This document shows, piece after piece, positions 1 through 6,482 of a stretch of DNA of 12,294 bases. Made by a program: the position numbers and the translations under genes. Position 1 is the first letter of the stretch, and each line of letters opens with the position of its first letter. Below the pieces are notes generated by a model. The model saw only the letters and a list, made by a program, of their open reading frames with translations, was not told the origin of the DNA and ran no database searches. The DNA comes from Nitrosopumilaceae archaeon (GTDB lineage: Archaea; Thermoproteota; Nitrososphaeria; Nitrososphaerales; Nitrosopumilaceae), in the NCBI GenBank assembly GCA_007571225.1, contig RKRU01000091.1, positions 1-12,294 on the forward strand. Direction: 5' to 3'.

Positions 1-80
1 TTGCAAGCGATCTGCTTGATACGATTCCTACCATAATGAAGAGAATCACCCGCAGTAGAGAGGAGGACCGGATGCAGTGA
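1..80 (+). CDS. C-terminal tail of an unidentified upstream gene (partial)
   Basis: Reading from base 3, an open frame runs in from the window edge and ends with TGA at 78-80. It gives about 25 residues ending in ITRSREEDRMQ, a charged, helical-looking tail. The stop overlaps the GTG start of the next gene in a GTGA arrangement, the usual form for tightly packed archaeal genes, and this is the main reason for believing the frame. The family cannot be identified from so little sequence. It probably forms an operon with the M20 peptidase. Confidence 0.5.
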   Translation, partial: ASDLLDTIPTIMKRITRSREEDRMQ

Positions 81-1468
81 CCACCCTGAATCCAGACATT
101 CTCAGAAGGGTTGCAGACGGCACCGAAAGGATGGTATCGGACCTGCAGCAGCTGATCAGGCAGCCGAGTGTCTCGGCAAAGGGCGAGGGCCTCGCAGAGT
201 GCGCCAGACTAGTGAGTACAATGCTGGAAAAGTCCGGCCTGGATTCTGAGATACTGTATCTAGGTGAAGACATCAGTGTGCCACCTGTCGTATACGGGGA
301 GGTGCAGTCAAGGTCCAACCCAGACAAGACGCTTCTCTTTTACAACCACTATGATGTGCAGCCGGCAGAACCGTTTGACCTGTGGAGCCATCCCCCGTTT
401 GAGGGAGTACGAAAGGGCAATAGGGTATTTGGGCGTGGGGCGGCAGATGACAAGGGGGAGTTGGTGGCGCGCATGCATGCAGTAGAGGCGTTCTTACACA
501 CTACAGGCGACGTTCCGTGCAACATCAAGTTTGTAATCGAGGGAGAAGAAGAGATCGGAAGCCACCACATGGGACAATATCTAGACAAGTACAAGAGCAA
601 GTTTGCGTGCGACGGCATAATATGGGAGTTTGGCTATGTCGATGCCAACGGCCGTCCTATAATCAGCCTAGGAATGAAGGGGCTGATGTTTGTAGAGCTG
701 GCAGTTAGGGGCCCCGCAAGGGATGCACACTCAAGCCTAGCAGTAATAATACCAAACCCTGCGTGGCGGTTAGTGGAGGCACTTGGTACGATGCGCGCCC
801 CCAGCGGCCGCATTACAATTTCGGGATGGTACGATGAGGTGAGGCCTTTTACTAGGACAGACATGGAGCTGCTCGAGTCCGAGGAGTTCGACGAGTCAAT
901 GTTCAAAGAGGAGTTCGGCCTAGACTCCCTTCTAGGTGGCAGGAGCGGGCTGGAGGCACGAAAGGCACTGGCCGGAGAACCCACCTGCAACATAGCAGGA
1001 CTGACATCTGGTTATGCCGGAAAGGGCGCAAAGACCGTCCTTCCCACAGTCGCCACCGCAAAGCTTGACTTTAGGCTGGTACCTGATATGATCCCCACCC
1101 GGCAGTTTGCGCGCATACAGGCGCATCTTGCATCACGCGGGTTTGGGGATATCGATGTTGCGATGGTACACGGGGAATCTGCAGCACGGACAAGTCCGTC
1201 TGAGCGGCTGGTATCTGACGTGAATAATGCAGCAGGGGCCGCATTTGGAGTGCGCCCGGTCATGAACGTCTCAAATCCTGCCACAGGTCCCATGGCTTCG
1301 TTTGCCCGCATATTGAATGCGCCGTGCGTGGCAGTGGGCGGAACGTATGTCTACTCCCGTATACACTCGCCTGACGAGTTTGCCCGCATAGACTTGCTTG
1401 AGAAGACAGCAGACTGTATGTGCCGCATTATGGACAACTTTGGCTTCCCGCAAGTGACGTCTGCGTAA
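77..1468 (+). CDS. M20 family metallopeptidase (dipeptidase / carboxypeptidase-like)
   Basis: A 463-residue dinuclear-metal amidohydrolase of the M20 family, expected to cleave dipeptides or small peptides in the cytoplasm. Motifs run in family order: YNHYDVQP (metal ligand H91 and D93), GRGAADDKGE (bridging aspartate about D124), EGEEEIGS (general base E158, ligand E159), RDAHSS (H218 in the dimerisation lid domain) and RIHSPDE (last metal ligand H430). The length is normal for the CNDP/PepV-type branch. At the site where carnosinase-type enzymes carry an aspartate ligand, this protein reads IIWEFG, so E184 may take that role. The start is GTG at 77, because the ATG at 72 meets a stop at once; a purine-rich GAGGAGG lies at about 60-66. 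The gene ends just before a short hairpin and a T12 run. The substrate cannot be told from sequence; a diaminopimelate or acetylornithine enzyme is less likely given the dipeptidase-type motifs. Confidence 0.92.
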   Translation: MTTLNPDILRRVADGTERMVSDLQQLIRQPSVSAKGEGLAECARLVSTMLEKSGLDSEILYLGEDISVPPVVYGEVQSRSNPDKTLLFYNHYDVQPAEPFDLWSHPPFEGVRKGNRVFGRGAADDKGELVARMHAVEAFLHTTGDVPCNIKFVIEGEEEIGSHHMGQYLDKYKSKFACDGIIWEFGYVDANGRPIISLGMKGLMFVELAVRGPARDAHSSLAVIIPNPAWRLVEALGTMRAPSGRITISGWYDEVRPFTRTDMELLESEEFDESMFKEEFGLDSLLGGRSGLEARKALAGEPTCNIAGLTSGYAGKGAKTVLPTVATAKLDFRLVPDMIPTRQFARIQAHLASRGFGDIDVAMVHGESAARTSPSERLVSDVNNAAGAAFGVRPVMNVSNPATGPMASFARILNAPCVAVGGTYVYSRIHSPDEFARIDLLEKTADCMCRIMDNFGFPQVTSA

Positions 1469-1470
1469 AA

Positions 1471-1519
1471 CCACGCTGTAGCGTGGCAAAAGTCTAGAGG
1501 CTGTGAGTTTTTTTTTTTT
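1471..1519 (+). terminator. Hairpin followed by a T12 tract after the M20 gene
   Basis: A perfect 7-bp inverted repeat (CCACGCT, 2-base loop, AGCGTGG; 1471-1486) starts two bases after the stop codon. It is followed 21 bases later by twelve consecutive T at 1508-1519. In archaea the oligo-T tract alone is normally the termination signal. The hairpin has an unusually tight loop and could instead be a processing or stability element. Confidence 0.65.
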
Positions 1520-1719
1520 GCTGTACGTGTGAATTTGCCTGCCCCGTCTGACACAAAAAATGTAGTAGACGAGGCCTCGCAGCGTAGCGCATGCTCTTAA
1601 CGTCTGTAGATAGCCACAGTATATTTGAAAAAACTACAGGGTAATGTCGCGCCACGTACAATAATACCAACGTACCGGCCTCAGCATACGGCAAGATGAG
1701 TACACATTGCATAGAACGA

Positions 1720-1899
1720 TTAATCGTCTATCCTTAACGCCTTTGAAGGACACTGGCCTACTGTTTTTGCGATCTCGTCTTGCGTCGCACCATCCTGTAC
1801 TATGACGAACCGGCCGTCGCGGACCTGGAATACGGACGGGAGATTTTGTACACATTTTCCAGAATGGATGCATGTATCTTCATCCCAGATTACTTTCAT
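1720..1899 (-). CDS. Small ferredoxin-like protein with a divergent single-cluster 4Fe-4S domain (Fer4_19 type)
   Basis: The protein has 59 residues from the ATG whose complement lies at 1897-1899; it begins MKVIWDEDTCIHSGKC. The layout is that of the divergent mono-cluster ferredoxin family: CIHSGKC near the N-terminus, then LPSVFQV, a stretch rich in D and V, and a closing QCPSKAL. These cysteines would bind one iron-sulfur cluster, and the role would be cytoplasmic electron transfer; the partner is unknown. A longer frame starting at 1920 exists, but the family begins close to the tryptophan-acidic segment. An A/T-rich box near 1921-1930 (TTTTTTAATT on the coding strand) lies about 25 bases upstream, which suits a leaderless transcript. 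The gene stands alone and converges on the M20 gene. Confidence 0.85.
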   Translation of the reverse strand: MKVIWDEDTCIHSGKCVQNLPSVFQVRDGRFVIVQDGATQDEIAKTVGQCPSKALRIDD

Positions 1900-2205
1900 G
1901 ATGTGGTTTGGAACGAGCAATTAAAAAAGATGTTGGCTCGGCCGGCTGGAATTATATACATACATTCAATAATGTACAATGGCCTAACTCTTCTGAGAAT
2001 TTGTATGACATGAAGGTGCCATGGTGTGACATAAATAGAATTTGGAAACCATATTACAGGCTTAATGGCACGTACTCTGATTTTAGGTTGTTGTGCAGAA
2101 CAGTTTCTGTGTGCCTCTATTGGTTTGCAGTCCAGTCTGTCGCGAGTCATAGTAGCGGAAGGAGTATGGAAATTATAGTTGTTTACGTCTAGCGTAGGGG
2201 TTAAT
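1900..2205. other. Gene-poor stretch upstream of the ferredoxin
   Basis: About 300 bases with no reading frame that resembles a protein on either strand; the open frames here lack recognisable domains and overlap one another. Bases 2179-2205 (TTGTTTAC, six bases, CGTA, then GGGGTTAAT) resemble the right-hand end of the 84-bp dispersed repeat found elsewhere in the window. The other 57 bases of that repeat are not recognisable here, so I treat it as a possible eroded end only. Confidence 0.3.
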
Positions 2206-2336
2206 CTATATTCGTATTAGTAGCCTGCCGGCTTGTCTGGTATGGGCATGCTATGCAATGAAAATCCTTTGAAGAGGCACAGCATACCACCGGCAGGGAT
2301 CTCTTCACCCATGTGTGGTGTAGGCTTGTTTTTTAG
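2206..2336 (+). ncRNA. Candidate structured non-coding RNA
   Basis: A perfect 8-bp pair, CCTGCCGG at 2224-2231 with CCGGCAGG at 2290-2297, encloses a second perfect 7-bp pair, TGGTATG at 2238-2244 with CATACCA at 2283-2289. The two helices abut directly on the 3' side and are separated by a 6-base bulge on the 5' side. A TATA-like TCTATATT lies at 2206-2213. Downstream a small CACC/GGTG hairpin (2306-2320) precedes a T6 run at 2329-2334, which would suit a terminator. No frame in the interval resembles a protein. It lacks a T-loop sequence, so it is not a tRNA, and I do not recognise RNase P or SRP RNA motifs. The TATA box is rather close to the outer helix, so the 5' end is uncertain. Confidence 0.4.
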
Positions 2337-2392
2337 TGTTAGTTGTATGCGTGAGGAAGTTATATACGTAAAGTCACACCATGCTTGTCAGT

Positions 2393-2476
2393 GTAACCCT
2401 TTACATCCTCCATGCTCAAATGACTTATTCTAGGCGCAAATTTGGCAAATTGTTTACATCAGACGTAAACAGTTAC
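2393..2476 (+). repeat. 84-bp dispersed inverted-end element, copy A
   Basis: The element begins GTAACCCTTTACATC and ends ACGTAAACAGTTAC, so its ends are near-complementary (GTAACTGTTTAC / GTAAACAGTTAC type, with two changes in the left arm). Its core from 2428 (TTCTAGGCGCAAATTTGGC) to 2456 differs by one base from copy B. Overall it matches copy B at 63 of 84 positions with no gaps. It lies 87 bases before the psmA start codon. No target-site duplication is visible. Confidence 0.8.
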
Positions 2477-2530
2477 TGATCCATGCTCGTGTCGTCAAAT
2501 CACATTTACAAATACTGGAAAAAGACAATA

Positions 2531-2542
2531 GCTTAAATTAAC
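2531..2542 (+). promoter_or_regulatory. TATA-like box of the psmA promoter
   Basis: GCTTAAATTAAC is centred about 27 bases before the psmA ATG at 2564, the spacing expected when transcription starts at or next to the start codon. No purine-rich ribosome-binding site precedes the ATG, which fits a leaderless message. Confidence 0.6.
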
Positions 2543-2563
2543 GAGTCCAAACCGCTCTATTGT

Positions 2564-3301
2564 ATGCTTCCAGCACAGCAAGGTTACGACAGAGCAATTA
2601 CGATCTTCTCCCCAGACGGCCGCCTGTACCAAGTCGAGTATGCCATAGAGACAGTCAGGCGCGGTGCCATAGCAGTGGGCATAAAATGCAAGGAGGGGAT
2701 AGTCATTGCAGTCGAGGAGAAGGTTAGAAAGCTCCAGATATCCAATACGGCCCAGAAGATCTTTCAAGTAGACGATCATGTCGGAATTGCGGCAGCCGGC
2801 TACATTCCAGATGCTAGGAGTCAGGTAGACAATGCTAGGTTCTTCTCCCAGAGCAACCGCCTCATATACGACGAGCCCGTCGAGGTGGAGACCATTGCAA
2901 AGCATCTTGCCGATCAATCTCAACAGTTCACCCAGTATGGCGGTGTAAGGCCATTTGGTGTGGCGCTCATACTAGGCGGGGTCGTAAACGATACCCCACA
3001 GCTCTTCCTGACCGATCCGAGCGGCACCTACATATCATATGATGCAGTGGCCATCGGTGCAGGTTCAGACGACGCCACGCAGTTCCTAGAAAAGCACTAC
3101 ACTGAAGACATTACGATGGAGAATGCGTCGGCCTTGGCAGCTGCATGCATATACCTCTCAAGCGAGGACAAGGAGGGATCCGAACATATTAGGATGGCGC
3201 GCATAAAGACAGACACCGCCGCATACGAGTTAATTGAAGCCGACGCCGTTGCAGGTCATGCCGCAAGTGCCAGGGAACAGTACCCGCAGAATACTGGATA
3301 A
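2564..3301 (+). CDS. psmA: Proteasome alpha subunit
   Basis: A 245-residue subunit of the outer rings of the archaeal 20S proteasome, which form the gated entry to the proteolytic chamber and dock the ATPase unfoldase. The N-terminus carries the alpha-subunit signature: GYDRAITIFSPDGRLYQVEY starts at residue 7 and includes the YDR gate motif. AIAVGIKCKEGIVIAVE follows, then the region corresponding to the ATPase-docking pocket (EEKVRKL), and GVRPFGVALILGG in the middle. There is no catalytic N-terminal threonine and no propeptide, so it is alpha rather than beta. One segment reads GIAAAGYIPDARSQVD where many homologues have GLVADAR, a local divergence that leaves the fold intact. The gene follows a leaderless-type promoter and is 6 bases from the methyltransferase gene, so the two are probably co-transcribed. 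No beta subunit gene is present in the window. Confidence 0.97.
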   Translation: MLPAQQGYDRAITIFSPDGRLYQVEYAIETVRRGAIAVGIKCKEGIVIAVEEKVRKLQISNTAQKIFQVDDHVGIAAAGYIPDARSQVDNARFFSQSNRLIYDEPVEVETIAKHLADQSQQFTQYGGVRPFGVALILGGVVNDTPQLFLTDPSGTYISYDAVAIGAGSDDATQFLEKHYTEDITMENASALAAACIYLSSEDKEGSEHIRMARIKTDTAAYELIEADAVAGHAASAREQYPQNTG

Positions 3302-3307
3302 CGACAA

Positions 3308-4141
3308 TTGACTATATCAGTAGCAATTCCGGGGTCTTCGCTTTCAGACGAGTCGCTAAAGTCGGCCAGGACACGCAAGGCATCAGTCATGGCAAGGGCC
3401 TGTGCCATATTCGGGGTGGATACCATATACGTATACGCTGAAGGGAGAGACAAGGAAACGGAGGCAGATGTGGACTTTCTTGTAACCATGCTCCGGTATA
3501 TGGAAACGCCGCAGTTTTTGCGAAAACACCTGTTTCCCAAGGTAAACAGCCTAAAGTTTGCCGGCGTGATGCTCCCCCTCCGCATACCCAGCCACACGAC
3601 CATAACTGACCCCAAGCTGCTCAAGAAGGGCGATGTACGTGAGGGTATGATAGTCTATGGAAAGGGCGGACGTTTTGCAGACATAGGAATAGGCAGGCTG
3701 CTACCATACCATGGAAGGGCACAGCCAGGAAAACGGGTCACGATGATAGTCAGGGAGACTGCTCCGGCCCTGACCGTATCTGAGATCTCGCGCGACGAGG
3801 TAAAACAATATTGGGGGTATGCAGTAAAACGACGCGCCTCCCTACAGTCGCTGCTGTCCCAGTGGGACGGAGACATACTGATTACATCAAGAAGGGGCAG
3901 GTCCATAACCGACAAGGGCATCTTGAGGATCGGCAATTCGAAGAACCTGCTTGCTGTATTTGGCTCCCCGAGCCGGGATGTCCACGATATAATGGGTGGT
4001 AGTATGAAGGGCCGCATCAAGGACGCCCCCACGATCAACTTTTTTCCAGACCAGCAGACTGCAACCGTACGGCTCGAAGAGGCCGTCATGGGCGTACTGT
4101 CCATAATACACGCCAGCGCGTACGTAGCAGGAAGGGCGTAG
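3308..4141 (+). CDS. SPOUT-class RNA methyltransferase of the MTH1 / C9orf114 (DUF171) family
   Basis: A 277-residue protein, the usual length of this archaeal-eukaryotic family (Methanothermobacter MTH1, human SPOUT1/CENP-32). These are knotted SAM-dependent RNA methyltransferases with an inserted OB-like domain. Family landmarks are visible: an N-terminal segment that leads into IFGVDTIYVYAEG; LRIPSHTT and GDVREGMIVYGKGGRFADIG in the inserted domain; YWGYAVKRRASLQSLL; then LLAVFGSPSRDVHDIM and INFFPDQQTATVRLEEAV, the conserved C-terminal knot region. The target RNA is unknown. The start is TTG at 3308, 6 bases after the psmA stop; no better ATG or GTG lies in frame before the conserved N-terminal region. 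In some euryarchaea this gene sits beside ribosomal protein genes, whereas here it follows the proteasome gene. Confidence 0.88.
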   Translation: MTISVAIPGSSLSDESLKSARTRKASVMARACAIFGVDTIYVYAEGRDKETEADVDFLVTMLRYMETPQFLRKHLFPKVNSLKFAGVMLPLRIPSHTTITDPKLLKKGDVREGMIVYGKGGRFADIGIGRLLPYHGRAQPGKRVTMIVRETAPALTVSEISRDEVKQYWGYAVKRRASLQSLLSQWDGDILITSRRGRSITDKGILRIGNSKNLLAVFGSPSRDVHDIMGGSMKGRIKDAPTINFFPDQQTATVRLEEAVMGVLSIIHASAYVAGRA

Positions 4142-4151
4142 TGAAACTACA

Positions 4152-4268
4152 ATGGGAGAGAAGCGTAACTTTCTGATAATGGCAATGGCGATGGGAGGAG
4201 TCGGTGTTGCAGTAGGCACGTACGTCATATGGGAGATGCTCGTGGACCTGACTGTGGCAGGTCCATAG
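4152..4268 (+). CDS. Tiny single-helix membrane peptide (38 residues)
   Basis: ATG at 4152, ten bases after the methyltransferase stop, opens a 38-residue frame: MGEKRNFL, then a hydrophobic glycine/alanine/valine segment (about residues 8-27), then an acidic tail ending in TVAGP. The basic N-terminus followed by one hydrophobic helix suggests a membrane peptide with its N-terminus inside. It does not resemble a family I can name. Tight spacing after the methyltransferase suggests the same transcript; the short length keeps confidence moderate. Confidence 0.45.
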   Translation: MGEKRNFLIMAMAMGGVGVAVGTYVIWEMLVDLTVAGP

Positions 4269-4460
4269 TCGACTGCCGTCATACGTCGAGCTACTTTGGT
4301 TTGGCCTGCAAAGTTTCTGCTACACAGTAGCGTGTACATAGTAGTTTGTCATTGTGCCATATGCGGCCCTGCAGACGGCCATTTCAGCATGCAGTCACAA
4401 CTGTAGTGGTTGCCCTGCAGCATCCGCGGCCATTTAGCATGCGCTGCTGCGAATCATACG

Positions 4461-4512
4461 GCTGCCACACCAGGATGCCACACCAAGATGCCACACCAAG
4501 ATGCCACACCAC
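4461..4512. repeat. Four tandem copies of a 13-bp unit
   Basis: Consecutive 13-bp units (GCTGCCACACCAG, then GATGCCACACCAA twice, then GATGCCACACCAC) are in perfect register over 52 bases. Thirteen is not a multiple of three, so each added unit shifts the frame; this argues against a protein-coding role for the region. Confidence 0.9.
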
Positions 4513-4565
4513 GCGGCACTCAAAAGTCTCCTTTTGTGCAACAAATTTGTGGAGAATGGCGTTAC

Positions 4566-4676
4566 ATGGTGAAGCAGGTAGTAGAAGTAAAGAGCAAGGC
4601 AGAGATGGTAGAGAGTATAAGGAGACTGTATGTTAACACATTTACCATTGTGTCGCAAACCACCAACGAGATATAG
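4566..4676 (+). pseudogene. Possible remnant of a small thaumarchaeal gene
   Basis: From ATG 4566 the frame reads MVKQVVEVKSKAEMVESIRR, continues through LYVNTFTIVSQTTNEI and stops at 4674-4676. The pattern of lysine, KSKxEMV and an amphipathic helix, followed by a short beta-like segment ending in TxNE, resembles the N-terminal half of small archaeal proteins in which a hydrophobic C-terminal half usually follows. Here the frame ends where that half would start, and no clear continuation appears in the other frames. It could also be a genuine 36-residue peptide or chance; the resemblance is from memory and weak. Confidence 0.3.
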
Positions 4677-4716
4677 GTTCTATCCAGAATACTGGGGCTG
4701 GTTAGGGTTATCCCTG

Positions 4717-4819
4717 GGGCATACAAATCCCAGCCGTTTGCACCCGCCTACCGCTGATACGCCTTGTGCGGTGGCGCCTGTTCTCTCTGAGGGCATACAA
4801 ATCCCAGCCGTTTGCACCC
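4717..4819. repeat. Exact 29-bp direct repeat, two copies 74 bases apart
   Basis: The same 29 bases, starting GGGCATACAAATCCC and ending CCGTTTGCACCC, occur at 4717-4745 and 4791-4819 with no mismatch; 45 different bases lie between them. Only two copies are visible and no cas genes are nearby, so this is not supported as a CRISPR array. The exact identity suggests a recent duplication or a constrained protein-binding pair. Confidence 0.9.
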
Positions 4820-5034
4820 AATCCAATCTAGTCACAATCACAACCACACCAAATACACAAAAACGGCATGATTTCAAAGCCGATAATCCCATCATAAAGT
4901 CAACTGAACCATCCATAGCACCTGCCGGATCCCAATCTACAACATAATCAAACCAAGATCAACCATATTTTTGACAAAGCCGATATCTGAGATTGTTAGG
5001 TCACGCATTTTGGAGAGTACCCCGAAATACAGTT

Positions 5035-5178
5035 CTAGTCTTCGGAAGCCTTGTTTGGATCCTCGTTTATGTAGTAGTGGAGTTCCATATAACATTCCAC
5101 GCAGTACTCCTCGTCATTGGTGTGCTCACAGTCGTAGACTTTTCTGACGAAATTCTTGCACTTTTCACAAATGGGCAT
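5035..5178 (-). CDS. Small CxxC zinc-binding protein (47 residues)
   Basis: The coding strand reads MPICEKCKNFVRKVYDCEHT from 5178 and continues through EEYCVECYMELHYYI to a TAG at 5035-5037. Six candidate metal ligands (C4, C7, C17, H19, C26, C29) form a CxxC...CxH...CxxC pattern that would suit a treble-clef or double zinc-finger mini-domain, followed by an acidic tail. The start lies only 6 bases after the stop of the upstream membrane-protein gene, so the two form an operon. Small proteins of this kind are common in thaumarchaeal genomes and mostly uncharacterised. Function is unknown; metal binding is inferred from the cysteine spacing. Confidence 0.75.
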   Translation of the reverse strand: MPICEKCKNFVRKVYDCEHTNDEEYCVECYMELHYYINEDPNKASED

Positions 5179-5184
5179 TTGTAT

Positions 5185-5649
5185 TCACATGGACTTGCGT
5201 ATCTTGAATACGCCCAAGCCTATATGCACTATTCCTGCAGCAACCAGCATTCCAGTTTCTGCACCCATGGGCCTGTCAGTCTCTGCGGCCTCGACCGGAT
5301 CCATGCTGGCAAGTACAAAGATCCCTCCAATCAGGATTAACGCCCCGGTAATGATTATCATGACCCCTAGTGTGACCGACGGAGATTTGCGAGCTATCCC
5401 GAATGCTATAAAGGGCAGTATGAGCGCTGGAAGGCCTAGTCCCATTCCGCGTACCATTGAATCAAAAGGCAGGAATCCCTCTCCCTCTTCGGTAGATTCT
5501 ACTACTGCAACATCTGCGGCATAGACGAGCAATAGTGCAATTGCTATGCTAGTTATACCGATTGCAACACCAAGCATCAAGAATGGTTTTTTGACACATC
5601 TAATAAACCGTTGTTCATACCAGAGGTGTGTCTTGCGGTCCAATGCCAT
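5185..5649 (-). CDS. Four-helix integral membrane protein, function unknown
   Basis: A 154-residue protein with a basic N-terminal segment (MALDRKTHLWYEQRFIRCVK) followed by four hydrophobic segments at about residues 24-45, 70-87, 92-114 and 132-149, and a basic C-terminus. The loop between helices 1 and 2 is acidic (VVESTEEGEGFLPFD) and the loop between helices 3 and 4 carries MDPVEAAETDRP; both would face outside if the basic termini are inside. There is no domain I can name. Codon use and the clean start suggest a real cellular gene. It precedes the small zinc protein by 6 bases on the same strand, so the two are probably co-expressed. A TTTATTTAAT box at 5725-5734 is a possible promoter element, which would leave a leader of about 50 bases. 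Confidence 0.75.
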   Translation of the reverse strand: MALDRKTHLWYEQRFIRCVKKPFLMLGVAIGITSIAIALLLVYAADVAVVESTEEGEGFLPFDSMVRGMGLGLPALILPFIAFGIARKSPSVTLGVMIIITGALILIGGIFVLASMDPVEAAETDRPMGAETGMLVAAGIVHIGLGVFKIRKSM

Positions 5650-5840
5650 GGTTCTGCTGGTTCTAATGGGTGTTTGCCAATCATACCCGGCACAGAGACG
5701 GGTCGGCCATGCCGGCGGCCCCGGTTTATTTAATGCAGTTTCTCAGTCGTTTCTGATATGCCTAGGTAAATTGAAGGAATATTGCCGTCATTTTGTATCT
5801 ATGGTCTGAAAATGATCTTTTTTATGTAATAGAGGAATCC

Positions 5841-5847
5841 TTAATTA
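5841..5847 (+). promoter_or_regulatory. TATA-like box for the gene at 5869
   Basis: TTAATTA lies about 25 bases before the GTG start at 5869, the distance expected for a leaderless archaeal transcript. It supports the choice of GTG as the start. Confidence 0.5.
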
Positions 5848-5868
5848 CTGATCTTGCAATAGTGTATA

Positions 5869-6222
5869 GTGAACAAAGACCCGTTACAAGAGCGTTTGGA
5901 ACGCCTTCGACGATTATCTAACTCGGCCGAATTTCGTTCAACATTGTATGGTGATATGGCCGGTGTGGGCAGCCACTCTGCATTTAGTTCGCTCAGGCCA
6001 CTTAGGCACGTATCTGCACCCGGAAAGAAGATGCAAAAGCTTGGATTGGTAATGATCTGTATACCTGAGCCTACCGGCGTTACATGCGCCGTAGGAGCCC
6101 CACTTGTGCTGGCGGGACGTTACGTGGAGAGAAAGTACAACAGCGCAACGGTACATGACATAGGTCAGGAGACAACAAAGACGATTGCGACCATACGCAA
6201 CTTCAAGTCAAACATAATGTGA
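5869..6222 (+). CDS. Hypothetical protein with one central membrane segment (117 residues)
   Basis: Begins with GTG: MNKDPLQERLERLRRLSNSA, an amphipathic and strongly charged N-terminal helix, then a serine-rich linker, then a hydrophobic stretch from about residue 58 to 84 (LGLVMICIPEPTGVTC, then VGAPLVLAG) flanked by positive charge (GKKMQK before, RYVERKY after). The tail is rich in threonine and polar residues. This layout fits a small protein anchored once, or as a hairpin through the EP/TG break, in the cytoplasmic membrane. I do not recognise the family, though it has the look of a conserved thaumarchaeal protein rather than a random frame. It stands alone and is followed 102 bases later by repeat copy B. 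Confidence 0.65.
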   Translation: MNKDPLQERLERLRRLSNSAEFRSTLYGDMAGVGSHSAFSSLRPLRHVSAPGKKMQKLGLVMICIPEPTGVTCAVGAPLVLAGRYVERKYNSATVHDIGQETTKTIATIRNFKSNIM

Positions 6223-6324
6223 ACTTTACAAAGTGTACAGTATTGTCCAGTCTTGTTATTTTTGATCGGTTATATGTATGTTCATTGTTGGTGAGAAAAC
6301 TGGTCACTGTTTTAACAAACATTC

Positions 6325-6408
6325 GTAACTGTTTACATCTCCTACACCTGAATAATCGATTCTAGGCACAAATTTGGCAAATTGTTTATGCTGGGCGTAA
6401 ACAGTTAC
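6325..6408 (+). repeat. 84-bp dispersed inverted-end element, copy B (left flank of the replication cassette)
   Basis: The best-preserved copy: it starts GTAACTGTTTAC and ends GTAAACAGTTAC, a perfect 12-bp terminal inverted repeat. The core CAAATTTGGCAAATTGTTTA is identical to copy A and includes AATTTG-G-CAAATT, itself a small inverted repeat. It lies between convergent genes, close to where the plasmid-like cassette begins. No target-site duplication is seen in the flanking bases. Confidence 0.85.
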
Positions 6409-6482
6409 GGCCGGGTCACGTATTTTGAAGAGAACCAACAGTTACACTATTTTGGACCAAACATACAGGTTTGCATTAGGTG

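Larger units (their letters stand above)
4269..5034. other. Repeat-rich stretch with no convincing intact gene
   Basis: About 770 bases between the psmA operon and the small zinc protein. Several overlapping open frames exist but none holds a recognisable domain, and the longer ones run through tandem repeats. The stretch contains an imperfect 26/30-bp direct repeat (4367-4392 and 4413-4442, both CCCTGCAG...CGGCCATTT...AGCATGC), four 13-bp tandem units, an exact 29-bp direct repeat, and a short frame at 4566-4676 that may be a gene remnant. From about 4820 the plus strand is poor in G and rich in A and C. It looks like decayed or rearranged DNA, which is an inference. Confidence 0.45.

Noticed and set aside
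2179..2205. Fifth copy of the 84-bp element
   Set aside because: Only the last 27 bases resemble the right end; the remaining 57 bases do not align, so it may be chance or a remnant.
2222..2300. tRNA gene
   Set aside because: The helices do not form a cloverleaf and there is no T-loop motif; the long outer helix encloses a bulged inner helix instead.
2233..2433. 66-residue plus-strand frame
   Set aside because: It overlaps the strongly paired RNA-like segment and ends in repeat copy A; no protein features.
2495..2923. 142-residue minus-strand frame over psmA
   Set aside because: Shadow of the proteasome gene, whose own frame carries the full family signature.
4717..4819. CRISPR array from two 29-bp repeats
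   Set aside because: Only two repeats, no further units on either side, a spacer of 45 bases and no cas genes in the window.
4680..4916. Minus-strand 78-residue frame across the 29-bp repeats
   Set aside because: The two exact repeats are read in different frames and no domain is seen; probably a chance opening.
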